Shown in pieces: positions 1 through 6,506 of a DNA stretch of 64,000 nt. The position numbers and the translations under genes are program-made. Below the pieces are notes generated by a model, which was not told the origin of the DNA, ran no database searches, and worked only from the letters and a program-made list of their open reading frames with translations. The stretch is from Acidaminobacter sp. GTDB lineage: Bacteria; Bacillota; Clostridia; Peptostreptococcales; Acidaminobacteraceae. Position 1 is the first letter of the stretch; each line of letters opens with the position of its first letter. The DNA lies in assembly GCF_030247605.1 (NCBI RefSeq), contig NZ_JAOTSB010000015.1, forward strand, positions 1 through 64,000. The letters are read 5' to 3'.

Positions 1-581
1 CAGATTTGATACTGCTTGAGCAGATTACTAAAGCTCGCTTTAGGTTTGCCTGGGACTTGATTGCTTGTGTCGTTAATTTTTGAAGTAAGTAGCTTTTGAG
101 AAACATAGCCGAGCAAATGCACTGGTATATTTTCGTCTCCAACTACATAATTGATTTTTTTATATGATAAAGGTTCTTTAACTTCATAAACAGTAAGCCG
201 AAAAGTCGGATCAATGTTTACGAGTGCAGACACAGCACCATCTTTATCAAGTTGAGCATATTGTTTATTCGTCCCGTCATCGGTCGATGAAAATTCATCA
301 AGCGAACCCGGATGTCTGTGCCATAAACCAATTAAATCAAGTTGCTCTCTGTATAAGCGAGATATTTTATTTATTAAATGGTTAATATACGCTTGATCAT
401 ACTCAAAATATGCTGTGCGAAAAATAGAATCCGGGCCTGGGTCAATCGTCTCAACAACATACCACACATCGCCTTTGCGGTATCCAAGAAAAACCCCACC
501 AGTCTCAGTTTTTATTTTCTCATATGTCTCAACCAAGAGAGCTGTCATAGCTCTATCGGAAAATACTATTTGCTTTGGCAA
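1..581 (-). CDS. JAB/JAMM-family metalloprotease (Prok-JAB), partial
   Basis: Probable isopeptidase that would cleave ubiquitin-like conjugates or process a ubiquitin-like precursor. The reading frame is open to the left window edge, so the C-terminus is missing (193 codons visible). A complete JAMM signature is present: Glu26 in TETGGVFLG, His88 and His90 in WHRHPGS, Ser98 and Asp101, with exactly the HxH-x7-S-x2-D spacing of zinc-binding JAMM proteases. The start is inferred to be TTG at 581, because GGGGGAG lies seven bases upstream. It is the fourth gene of a minus-strand operon with an E2-like gene directly upstream, which supports a bacterial ubiquitin-like pathway. An E1/ThiF gene could lie to the left, outside the window. 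The family is clear from the motif; substrate and function are inferred. Confidence 0.85.
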   Translation of the reverse strand, partial: MPKQIVFSDRAMTALLVETYEKIKTETGGVFLGYRKGDVWYVVETIDPGPDSIFRTAYFEYDQAYINHLINKISRLYREQLDLIGLWHRHPGSLDEFSSTDDGTNKQYAQLDKDGAVSALVNIDPTFRLTVYEVKEPLSYKKINYVVGDENIPVHLLGYVSQKLLTSKINDTSNQVPGKPKASFSNLLKQYQI

Positions 582-599
582 TGAACAGCTCCCCCTTTT

Positions 600-1061
600 T
601 TAGTATGTATGCTCAAAAACCTCGTCGCCAATTTCTCCAGCTAACCAACCTTCAACAGCGAATATCCACTTTGCCGCCCAGCCTAATGCTTTTACTGCGG
701 ATGTTGTACGGTTTCCAGAATCAATATCCTCTTTTCTTGCGGTACACATATATAAATCGCCGTTAGCGTCCCTAAGAACATGAGGCAAGGAACCAGTGGC
801 TTTGTATAAATCATTCAAGTCTGGTTTTACCGAGTAAACTCGTAACGATCCGCCGAAAGTATTGTTATGAGGGTGGTTGTGATCATATACAACCATCAAT
901 GTCCATGTGCCGCCGGCTTCACCACGAGGATTGAGATTGCCGATCCAGCATATGCGGTCATCTTCCAGCTTATCCAACGAAAAGTTGGGGAAAAACTGCT
1001 TCATAGCCTGTTTTTCAGCATTAAACAATTCGGGGTTTCGCTCATACCAATAAAAAGCCAT
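600..1061 (-). CDS. Prokaryotic E2-like (ubiquitin-conjugating-fold) protein
   Basis: A 153-residue protein that I read as a prokaryotic E2-family protein. The pattern LPHVLRDANGDLYMCT (residues 92-107) matches the E2 layout of a His/Pro loop followed by a Gly and the catalytic Cys, here Cys106. Upstream there is the expected beta-meander with GTWTLMVVYD (51-60). The start has a strong site (AAGGAGGTG upstream of ATG). It lies 18 bases downstream of the zinc-ribbon gene and 18 bases upstream of the JAB gene, so the four genes look co-transcribed. Known bacterial operons pair E2-like, E1/ThiF and JAB proteins, which is why the context matters here. The sequence is too divergent for me to name the Prok-E2 subfamily. 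The catalytic Cys assignment is a motif-based inference. Confidence 0.6.
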   Translation of the reverse strand: MAFYWYERNPELFNAEKQAMKQFFPNFSLDKLEDDRICWIGNLNPRGEAGGTWTLMVVYDHNHPHNNTFGGSLRVYSVKPDLNDLYKATGSLPHVLRDANGDLYMCTARKEDIDSGNRTTSAVKALGWAAKWIFAVEGWLAGEIGDEVFEHTY

Positions 1062-1079
1062 ACATGTTCACCTCCTTAT

Positions 1080-1385
1080 TTATACGCGGCGCATTGTTCC
1101 ATTGCACCCATCAGCACGACAGTGTGTTTTGTCTCCCAATATTTTCAGCATCATTCTGCAACCACAGGTATCACAAACAAACGTGTCGGTCGCGAGCTTT
1201 CCTTCGGGGGCTTTGAGGGTTTTGCCCATTTCTGCTTGTGAGTCATTGGGCTGAACAACTTGACCAGAGGCGGTAACATTAACATCTTCGCCTCTTTTTA
1301 ACCTTTCGGCAATCTCTCTGCGTTTTGCGGCAGCGGCGTCCTCGTCTGCGGCAAATACTCCCTTAACAACAAATAGCTTTTTCAT
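1080..1385 (-). CDS. Small zinc-ribbon protein of the ubiquitin-like operon
   Basis: A 101-residue protein. The N-terminal part (1-45) begins MKKLFVVKGVFA and could form short strands plus a charged helix. The C-terminal part holds five cysteines, Cys71, Cys74, Cys76, Cys89 and Cys94, in a CxxCxC-x12-CxxxxC layout typical of a zinc ribbon. It ends GTMRRV, so it does not carry a classical C-terminal diglycine. It is the second gene of the operon, between the XRE regulator and the E2-like gene, with AAAGGAG ahead of its ATG. It could be the modifier, a substrate adaptor or a RING-like partner. I cannot decide which from the sequence, and I do not recognise a named family. Confidence 0.6.
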   Translation of the reverse strand: MKKLFVVKGVFAADEDAAAAKRREIAERLKRGEDVNVTASGQVVQPNDSQAEMGKTLKAPEGKLATDTFVCDTCGCRMMLKILGDKTHCRADGCNGTMRRV

Positions 1386-1397
1386 CGTAAAACTCCT

Positions 1398-1718
1398 TTA
1401 CAAATTTATTGGGGTGTCATTCTTCATTATTTTTAGTAGCTTTTCTAAATGCTTAGTGTACTTATAGTCATTTTTTCTCGGAAAGTAAAACATATTACCG
1501 CTATTCATGGTAAAAAACATCATAAACGAAAGATAGGCGTTCCATGTCATACGGGTTGCACCTCTTTCAATAGAGGATATAGATTGCCTGCTAAGCCCGA
1601 TTTTTTCTCCTAATGCAGTCTGTGATATCCCCATATGTTTTCTTAATGTTGGCAAATCTTTGATCAAAGCCTCAATCATTTCTTCTTGTTCTTTTGAAAT
1701 CGGTACTTCCGATACCAT
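1398..1718 (-). CDS. XRE-family regulator of the E2/JAB operon
   Basis: A 106-residue DNA-binding protein with a Cro/C1-type helix-turn-helix (LRKHMGISQTALGEKIGLSR, then QSISSIERG) around residues 26-55 and a hydrophobic C-terminal part. It is the first gene of the minus-strand operon, 12 bases upstream of the zinc-ribbon gene. I place the start at the ATG at 1718 because GGTGAT precedes it; an upstream ATG at 1730 is possible. Its promoter region carries two inverted repeats of the form TGACAA-N5-TTGTCA that flank the core promoter, so negative autoregulation is likely. Family assignment is firm; autoregulation is inferred from the operator layout. Confidence 0.85.
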   Translation of the reverse strand: MVSEVPISKEQEEMIEALIKDLPTLRKHMGISQTALGEKIGLSRQSISSIERGATRMTWNAYLSFMMFFTMNSGNMFYFPRKNDYKYTKHLEKLLKIMKNDTPINL

Positions 1719-1757
1719 AACTATCACCATCCGTTTCAGTCATCCTACAAGCCATCG

Positions 1758-1802
1758 TGACAATTTACTTGTCATTATACTGCGTGACAAGTAACTTGTC
1801 AA
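1758..1802 (-). promoter_or_regulatory. Consensus sigma-A promoter with two operators
   Basis: On the minus strand TTGACA (1802-1797) and TATAAT (1779-1774) are separated by exactly 17 bases, a perfect housekeeping promoter. Two inverted repeats, TGACAA-TTTAC-TTGTCA (1758-1774) and TGACAA-GTAAC-TTGTCA (1785-1801), overlap the start region and the -35 box. Their centres are 27 bases apart. This fits repression of the downstream E2/JAB operon by its own XRE protein. Confidence 0.8.
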
Positions 1803-1925
1803 TAGCCGCTGTCAAAATTTCCCGAAAAATTTGGCATAAAACCTTGCATTGGTTCAAATACAGTCAAAAAGAGAAAATCGGATCAAGATATTATAACCCA
1901 TCTGAATACTAATATCAATACATAT

Positions 1926-1960
1926 GAACAATATAATACTGTTCAAATGAACGGTATAAT
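1926..1960 (+). promoter_or_regulatory. Operator and -10 box upstream of the second XRE gene
   Basis: GAAC and GTTC half-sites occur as GAAC-N11-GTTC (1926-1944) and GTTC-AAAT-GAAC (1941-1952). They are directly followed by a TATAAT box at 1955-1960, 17 bases before the GTG start at 1977. The overlap of half-sites with the promoter suggests control by the XRE protein encoded downstream. I see no good -35 box. Confidence 0.5.
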
Positions 1961-1976
1961 GGTATAGTGAAGGGTA

Positions 1977-2288
1977 GTGGACAGACTGGACGTTAACGAA
2001 CGCATACGGCAGCTCATGATTGAAAAGGGCTGGTCTGAATATAAATTGGCAAAATCCTCAAATTTATCTCAATCAACGATTTCAAATATTTTCAAAAGAA
2101 ATACTGTTCCAAGTGTATCTACTATAGAAGCGATTTGCTTTGGCTTTGGTATCTCTTTATCTCAATTTTTCGCAGAAGATGATCTTATCGAACTATCCGA
2201 AGAACAAAAAAAATTGTTTTCAAAATGGGTAGCGCTTACAGCCGAGCAAAAGGAATTGCTTTATAACTTAATAAAGAACTTAAAGTGA
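1977..2288 (+). CDS. XRE-family transcriptional regulator
   Basis: A 103-residue Cro/C1-type regulator. The helix-turn-helix is clear (residues about 9-45: WSEYKLAKSSNLSQSTISNI), followed by an acidic and helical C-terminus (SEEQKKLFSKWVALTAEQKE) that is common in short phage- and ICE-type repressors of Clostridia. It starts with GTG. It is divergent from the E2/JAB operon, with about 250 bases of regulatory DNA between. It is followed within 40 bases by a WYL-domain regulator, so the two may form one regulatory unit. Confidence 0.85.
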   Translation: MDRLDVNERIRQLMIEKGWSEYKLAKSSNLSQSTISNIFKRNTVPSVSTIEAICFGFGISLSQFFAEDDLIELSEEQKKLFSKWVALTAEQKELLYNLIKNLK

Positions 2289-2322
2289 TATATTGGGTAA
2301 TCGCAAAACGAGGTGAGTTACA

Positions 2323-3291
2323 ACGAAAACCGGAATACGACTCCTTTCTATCCTAAGATTCCTCGAAACCCATACGGATGAGGACCATCCTGCTTCCAAT
2401 GCGGATATTGTCGATTATCTGACAACAAAGGGCATAAAGGCAAATCGCAAGACTGTTTCCGAAGATATTGGGGAAATGATTGCGTTTGGATATGATATTG
2501 TCTGCAATAAAGGCAGGCGTTTTGAATATTTCATGGGTGATAGGCATTTTGAGATACCAGAACTGAAGCTACTCATTGATGCCGTACAAGCTGCTCACTT
2601 CATCTCAACGCAAAAAAGCCAGGCTCTGATTGGAAAATTCACAACATTTACGAGCTTGCATCAGCAAGACGAGCTTGTTCGCCACCTGTATGTCGATAAA
2701 CAGATCAAGACTTCAAATGAACAGCTTTACATAACCGCCGACTTGTTGCATACAGCAATAAACGCGGGAAAAAAGGTTCAGTTCAAATATTTCGAGTATG
2801 ACAGGGACAAGAAAAAGGTCTTTAAGCACAGCGGGAAGGTCTACTCATTCAGTCCTTATGGCCTGGTATGGAATCACGAAAACTACTATGTCGCTGGATT
2901 TTCCGACAGCCACGATAAAATAATCACTTTCAGAGTTGACCGCATTACCGCACCTAAAATGACAGCTTCACAGGCTGTACCCCGTCCTGATGATTTTGAT
3001 ATGTCCATATACGGTAAACGTGTTTTCAAAATGTATGATGGACAGCTAAGAGAAGTGATCTTAAAATGCGAAAACTCTATGATGAAATACATAATAGACC
3101 AATTCGGCGAGGATGTTGAAACGGTCGCCTTCAGCGACACTCATTTTACCGCAAAAGTTGAGGCTTCCGCCAGTCAGACATTTTACGGATGGATATTTTC
3201 GTTTGGAGGCAAAATAAAGGTTCACAAACCGGATGATGTCTTGGCAGAGTTTGATGCTATGCTGGCATCATTTCAAAAAACATCGGAATAA
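2323..3291 (+). CDS. HTH + WYL-domain transcriptional regulator
   Basis: A winged-helix plus WYL regulator. The open frame from 2317 encodes an N-terminal HTH (KTGIRLLSILRFLETH) and a central WYL-type ligand domain (KKVQFKYFEYD, then PYGLVWNHENYYVAGF). It ends with a WCX-like C-terminal extension. No ATG, GTG or TTG is present before the HTH. An ACG at 2323 sits six bases after a perfect GAGGTGA site, so I place the start there; the first ATG (2476) would remove the whole HTH. WYL proteins sense ligands or nucleic acid ends and are frequent regulators of defence and mobile-element genes. The family is clear; the start codon is unusual. Confidence 0.75.
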   Translation, partial: TKTGIRLLSILRFLETHTDEDHPASNADIVDYLTTKGIKANRKTVSEDIGEMIAFGYDIVCNKGRRFEYFMGDRHFEIPELKLLIDAVQAAHFISTQKSQALIGKFTTFTSLHQQDELVRHLYVDKQIKTSNEQLYITADLLHTAINAGKKVQFKYFEYDRDKKKVFKHSGKVYSFSPYGLVWNHENYYVAGFSDSHDKIITFRVDRITAPKMTASQAVPRPDDFDMSIYGKRVFKMYDGQLREVILKCENSMMKYIIDQFGEDVETVAFSDTHFTAKVEASASQTFYGWIFSFGGKIKVHKPDDVLAEFDAMLASFQKTSE

Positions 3292-3302
3292 TCAGCTTTT
3301 CC

Positions 3303-3340
3303 AAACCGAACTGTTCAAAAAACGACCAGCTCGGTTTTCT
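3303..3340 (+). terminator. Rho-independent terminator after the WYL gene
   Basis: AAACCGA (3303-3309) pairs with TCGGTTT (3331-3337) and is followed by a T-rich stretch (TTCTTTCGTCTTTTT). It lies 12 bases after the WYL stop codon. Confidence 0.55.
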
Positions 3341-3354
3341 TTCGTCTTTTTCAC

Positions 3355-3407
3355 TTGAAATCAGAATCCGTGTTCGCTATACTATTTGTAACAGCTTGAC
3401 CAGCTGT
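3355..3407 (+). promoter_or_regulatory. Promoter and palindromic operator of the XRE/ImmA pair
   Basis: TTGAAA (3355-3360) and TATACT (3378-3383) are spaced by 17 bases. The palindrome ACAGCT-TGACC-AGCTGT (3391-3407) covers the expected transcription start. This is the expected arrangement for a repressor that an ImmA-type protease inactivates. Confidence 0.6.
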
Positions 3408-3466
3408 AAATTTTTCCTCATCTTGTCCGCAAAAATGCAGACAAGCCCGTAAGGAGCGTGATTGTA

Positions 3467-3829
3467 TTGAATAGCGCAAAAGCGTTCGGAGATTTTATCT
3501 CACAGCGACGCTATGCTAAAGGTATAACAGTACGGAAAATGGCTGAGTTAATCAGTATGTCACCTGGGTATTACAACGACATTGAAAAAGGGCGACGCAA
3601 CCCGCCTGACAGTGAGGTGCTGAACAAGCTCATTACTGTTCTGAGCATCTCAGAAGAAGATCAGATAGAGTTTTATGACCTTGTTGGAAAGGCACGGGAA
3701 GAAGTATCTCCTGATCTACCGAACTACATCATGCAGAACGAGGTTGTCAGAGTCGCTCTCCGTATTGCCAAAGAAAAAGCCAGCCCCGAGGACTGGCGTA
3801 AGTTTATCGATGACTTAGAAAAAAAGTAG
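3467..3829 (+). CDS. XRE-family repressor (partner of ImmA/IrrE protease)
   Basis: A helix-turn-helix regulator of about 120 residues. The HTH is MAELISMSPGYYNDIEKGRR in the first third and the C-terminus is helical (VALRIAKEKASPEDWRKFID). I prefer the TTG at 3467, because AAGGAG ends ten bases upstream; the GTG at 3458 is too close to that site. It is followed by an ImmA/IrrE-type protease gene starting at 3838. Such pairs (as in ICEBs1 ImmR/ImmA) use proteolysis of the repressor to derepress element excision genes. Confidence 0.85.
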   Translation: MNSAKAFGDFISQRRYAKGITVRKMAELISMSPGYYNDIEKGRRNPPDSEVLNKLITVLSISEEDQIEFYDLVGKAREEVSPDLPNYIMQNEVVRVALRIAKEKASPEDWRKFIDDLEKK

Positions 3830-3837
3830 GTGGAAGA

Positions 3838-4611
3838 ATGCTTGAACTCATAACCTCATATACCTTTTCTCATGTGCCGTATATCGAGTACAGCGCACTT
3901 GATGAGTATGCGACCGATGTTATCAGAGACTATAAGAGAACTCTTTTATTGAAACCCGAAGCTCTTGATATTGAGGATTTTCTTGAGTTTTATCTTGGCT
4001 TGCAGATTGAGTATAAACGTCTGAGTTATGATCAGAAAGTATTGGGCTTGACGGCGTTTAACCCTGGCTATGTGCAAATCATCGACGAGCAAACAGGGCA
4101 TACAGAGCCTTTGTCTGTCGAAACCGGAACGGTAATTGTAGAAAATAGCCTAACCACCAAACGAAATCTTCCACGCTTTCGCTTTACGCTTGGGCATGAA
4201 GGCTCACATTGGCTTTTACACAGAAAGGTGTTCTCAGCCGAAAACCAATTTTTTAGCAATGAAAAGTACGAGAACCAGTATCTTGCCGCTAAAGAGGGCA
4301 GGATTGATTACAGCCGCAAACAGAACGACAGAACCGACAGCGACCGCATCGAGCGTCAGGCTGATTTTTTATCATCCGCTTTGCTCATGCCGAAAGATAC
4401 GCTTCGCATGACGTTCAAAGAGTTTTTCAAGTATTACGATGATAAACCAAGACGAATTATCCGCGGGAAAAGCCCGTTGGATGACCGGTATGCTTCGCTC
4501 TTACCGAAGTATGTTTCTAAGGTTTTTCAGGTGTCTGAACGAGCTGCACTCATCAGGCTTGAAAAGCTGACCGGAATCGTCGATTACAAGACATGGGGCA
4601 ATCGCGCCTAA
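3838..4611 (+). CDS. ImmA/IrrE-family metallo-endopeptidase
   Basis: A 257-residue zinc protease with the motif HEGSH (His120-Glu121...His124), which is the HExxH signature of the ImmA/IrrE family. The downstream segment DRIERQADFLSSALLMPK supplies the third metal-ligand region typical of the family. It follows the XRE repressor by eight bases, so the two are translated together. The likely role is cleavage of the neighbouring repressor, which would switch on the mobile element. The length and order of motifs are normal for the family. Confidence 0.88.
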   Translation: MLELITSYTFSHVPYIEYSALDEYATDVIRDYKRTLLLKPEALDIEDFLEFYLGLQIEYKRLSYDQKVLGLTAFNPGYVQIIDEQTGHTEPLSVETGTVIVENSLTTKRNLPRFRFTLGHEGSHWLLHRKVFSAENQFFSNEKYENQYLAAKEGRIDYSRKQNDRTDSDRIERQADFLSSALLMPKDTLRMTFKEFFKYYDDKPRRIIRGKSPLDDRYASLLPKYVSKVFQVSERAALIRLEKLTGIVDYKTWGNRA

Positions 4612-4689
4612 GCGTCCCATTTCTTTTATTTTTAAGTACGCAAAAATGCGTTCAGTAGACCATAGTTACAACAGAGAGAGGTGTTTGCA

Positions 4690-4905
4690 ATGATTACAAT
4701 AACAAAAGTTGAGGCGACAGACAGGATAGACGCTGACTATGTACTTTGTCCATCTTGCAAGCGCCGATTATGCGACAAGATGAAAGGCGCTAAAACAAGT
4801 ATCTTGCAGTTGTCAGAATACAGGAAGCCCTTTGAGAGCCTGCTAATAAAGTGCGGGAAATGCGGAAACCGATACCTGATCTCAACCGAAACAGAAATTG
4901 AATAA
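4690..4905 (+). CDS. Small zinc-ribbon protein (Com-like)
   Basis: A 71-residue protein with two Cys pairs, LCPSCKRRLC near residue 20 and KCGKCGNRY near residue 55, in the layout of a treble-clef or ribbon. It resembles the small Com-type zinc-finger proteins of phages and ICEs, but I cannot name it firmly. I choose the ATG at 4690, which has AGAGAGG at a proper distance, rather than the GTG at 4681. It stands alone after the ImmA gene. Confidence 0.6.
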   Translation: MITITKVEATDRIDADYVLCPSCKRRLCDKMKGAKTSILQLSEYRKPFESLLIKCGKCGNRYLISTETEIE

Positions 4906-5062
4906 AATATGTACTTCGTACATAGCACCAGCCGCCGGACACGGCCGCATATGCGGCTAAAGCAAGCCGGAAAAGAGCTTATACCATCTCAATGAGATAG
5001 GACAAGGACTTTCGAGTTAGGAGCATGACAAGTAGCTTTTAGAGCTATTCGTCATGCTTTTT
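4906..5062 (+). ncRNA. Possible structured RNA ending in a terminator
   Basis: A non-coding stretch rich in nested inverted repeats: GTACTTCGTAC, the palindrome CCGCATATGCGG inside GCCGG...CCGG arms, and ATCTCAATGAGAT. It closes with the terminator described separately. The density of stems and the lack of a reading frame suggest a small RNA or a leader. I cannot match it to a known class from memory. Confidence 0.35.
5022..5062 (+). terminator. Rho-independent terminator
   Basis: AGCATGAC (5022-5029) pairs with GTCATGCT (5051-5058). An inner stem GTAGCT/AGCTAT extends it, and a T-run follows (5058-5062). It ends the structured stretch ahead of the sigma-like gene. Confidence 0.7.
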
Positions 5063-5196
5063 CTTTTGCATTGAGAGCAGCTCTGTTAGCGGAAAGGACG
5101 CTATGAAAAAGAGCTGGCTCTGCTATATCGCTCGTTATCCCTGACCTCCGTTTGTTCTGAATTTATCCCAATTCAAACAAAACGGAGGAAATGAAA

Positions 5197-5616
5197 ATGA
5201 TAACAATCGATCTGCACGACTATTACCCGCATTATCCCAAAGGTAGCATAGCCGGAGTTCCTGACGATGTTGCCAAAACGCTCAAGGATTTTGAGCGCCA
5301 GGAAGTTGCCCACCAAGTCAAAGAGTACCGTCACCGGGCTTACTTCAGTCTCGATGCGCTTGACGGAATTGAGAACGAAGCTCTGATACGGCCGGAGGCC
5401 CCTTATGAAATTTTGGAGCGGCAAGTTACAGAAACGATGCTCCGTGAGGCGATATCCATACTCCCGGAAAAACAGGCCAGGCGCATCTTCGCTCACTACA
5501 TCCTCGGAAAAAGCATCAGTGAAATCGCCCGAATGGAAGCGGCACATCGCAAGAGTATACAGGAGAGCTTAAAACGGGCACTGACCAATCTGGCAAAATA
5601 TTTTGAAGCAAATTGA
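5197..5616 (+). CDS. Sigma-70 region-4-like protein of a mobile element
   Basis: A protein of 139 residues with a C-terminal sigma region-4-type helix-turn-helix (ILPEKQARRIFAHYILGKSI, then SEIARMEAAHRKSIQESL). The N-terminus is charged and lacks a region-2 domain. Proteins like this accompany excision and recombinase modules of many Clostridial ICEs and are usually annotated as sigma-like HTH proteins. The ATG at 5197 has GGAGG at eight bases; the ATG at 5191 is too close. It probably acts as a regulator of the recombinase genes downstream, which is inference. Confidence 0.75.
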   Translation: MITIDLHDYYPHYPKGSIAGVPDDVAKTLKDFERQEVAHQVKEYRHRAYFSLDALDGIENEALIRPEAPYEILERQVTETMLREAISILPEKQARRIFAHYILGKSISEIARMEAAHRKSIQESLKRALTNLAKYFEAN

Positions 5617-5629
5617 GCCAAGACCCCCG

Positions 5630-6110
5630 CAAAAAGCCCCAAAAATGTATGGGTATATGAGAGGACATATTTTCGGATTCTCTCAAGCGCTCTTTGACAA
5701 ACAGCAGGCGTTATGCCGGCTCATATACGGTGTTCCAGGTACAGACTTCCGCGCGGCGAGCCGGTGAAGGATGGCGCCATGATGGACAGGCTTCTTGCTT
5801 GTTTGAGCGATCAACATCCGTTTACAGCCCCGACAGGCAATCGGGGTGCAACGACCCACGCTGAAGATAATGAAACTTTCTCACGACCTCCCACAGACTT
5901 GAGGGGGAGCCCTGCGATATATGTCAGCTTGGCAAAGCAACGATATCGCGGAGTTATGCGAACGGCGCCAGCCGTCACCTGGAATATCCCCCTTCGCCGG
6001 GTCGCGTGGCAAATAGGCGAAAACCGAAATCAGAGACTATGGGCCGGACTGCGTTTTTGCGTAGTCCGACCTATCACTGTGATTTTGATACTGATTATTT
6101 AACGAGGGGG
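5630..6110 (+). ncRNA. GC-rich non-coding block, probable structured RNA or processing region
   Basis: About 480 bases between the sigma-like gene and the next small gene. An open frame (5713-6102) exists, but its product is of random composition with no recognisable motif, so I reject it as a gene. The stretch holds many short stems and ends in a strong hairpin: CGGACTGCG (6045-6053) pairs with CGTAGTCCG (6060-6068) across a six-base loop, without a T-run. This suggests a structured RNA or leader of the recombinase operon. Confidence 0.35.
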
Positions 6111-6117
6111 CGCAGAT

Positions 6118-6351
6118 ATGAGCGGTAACACAATGGAATTAAGGACTACTTCATCCGGCAGCGTTTCAACACTGGCGGACATAAGAGATGTGTCGGTGGA
6201 TAAGAACCTGCCAAAAGAAGAACGGATCGCCGAGTTTGTCCGGCAGATTAAAGATCCCTATCATTTCCGCTGCGGGAAGTTTGTGGTTAAGGCAAAATTT
6301 GCGGACAACGGCGTTTCTTTCGAGGACTGCCTGCAAGGAATTATTTTATGA
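6118..6351 (+). CDS. DUF6870-like small protein
   Basis: A 77-residue protein with the pattern LADIRDVSVDKNLPKEERI (18-36), then FVRQIKDPYHFRCGKFVVKA. This resembles, from memory, small ICE proteins annotated as DUF6870 or FlgM-like. GAGGGGG precedes the ATG at a proper distance. It precedes three serine recombinases on the same strand and might be an excision-control factor. No activity can be read from the sequence, and the family name is a recollection, not a search result. Confidence 0.65.
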   Translation: MSGNTMELRTTSSGSVSTLADIRDVSVDKNLPKEERIAEFVRQIKDPYHFRCGKFVVKAKFADNGVSFEDCLQGIIL

Positions 6352-6392
6352 GTATTTTCATTTTGGGCGCTGCGCTTTTTTAATGAGTGCGC

Positions 6393-6451
6393 TATAATAG
6401 GTTTTGGGGAAAACAGAATAAGCCAAACCTACATTAAAACTTAGGTTTTAA
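6393..6451 (+). promoter_or_regulatory. -10 box and palindrome ahead of the recombinases
   Basis: A TATAAT box (6393-6398) is followed by the palindrome TTAAAAC-TTAG-GTTTTAA (6434-6451), roughly 35 bases downstream and 56 bases before the first recombinase. The palindrome may be an operator that controls recombinase expression. The -35 box is weak. Confidence 0.4.
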
Positions 6452-6506
6452 TGAGTCACTCTTTGATTGCGGGGAAAGTCCGCCTATTCAAAGGAGTGAT
6501 TTTTTT

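Noticed and set aside
5713..6102. A 129-codon plus-strand open frame in the GC-rich block
   Set aside because: Its product has no motif, an unlikely composition and no ribosome site, and lies in DNA with many stems. I treat it as non-coding.
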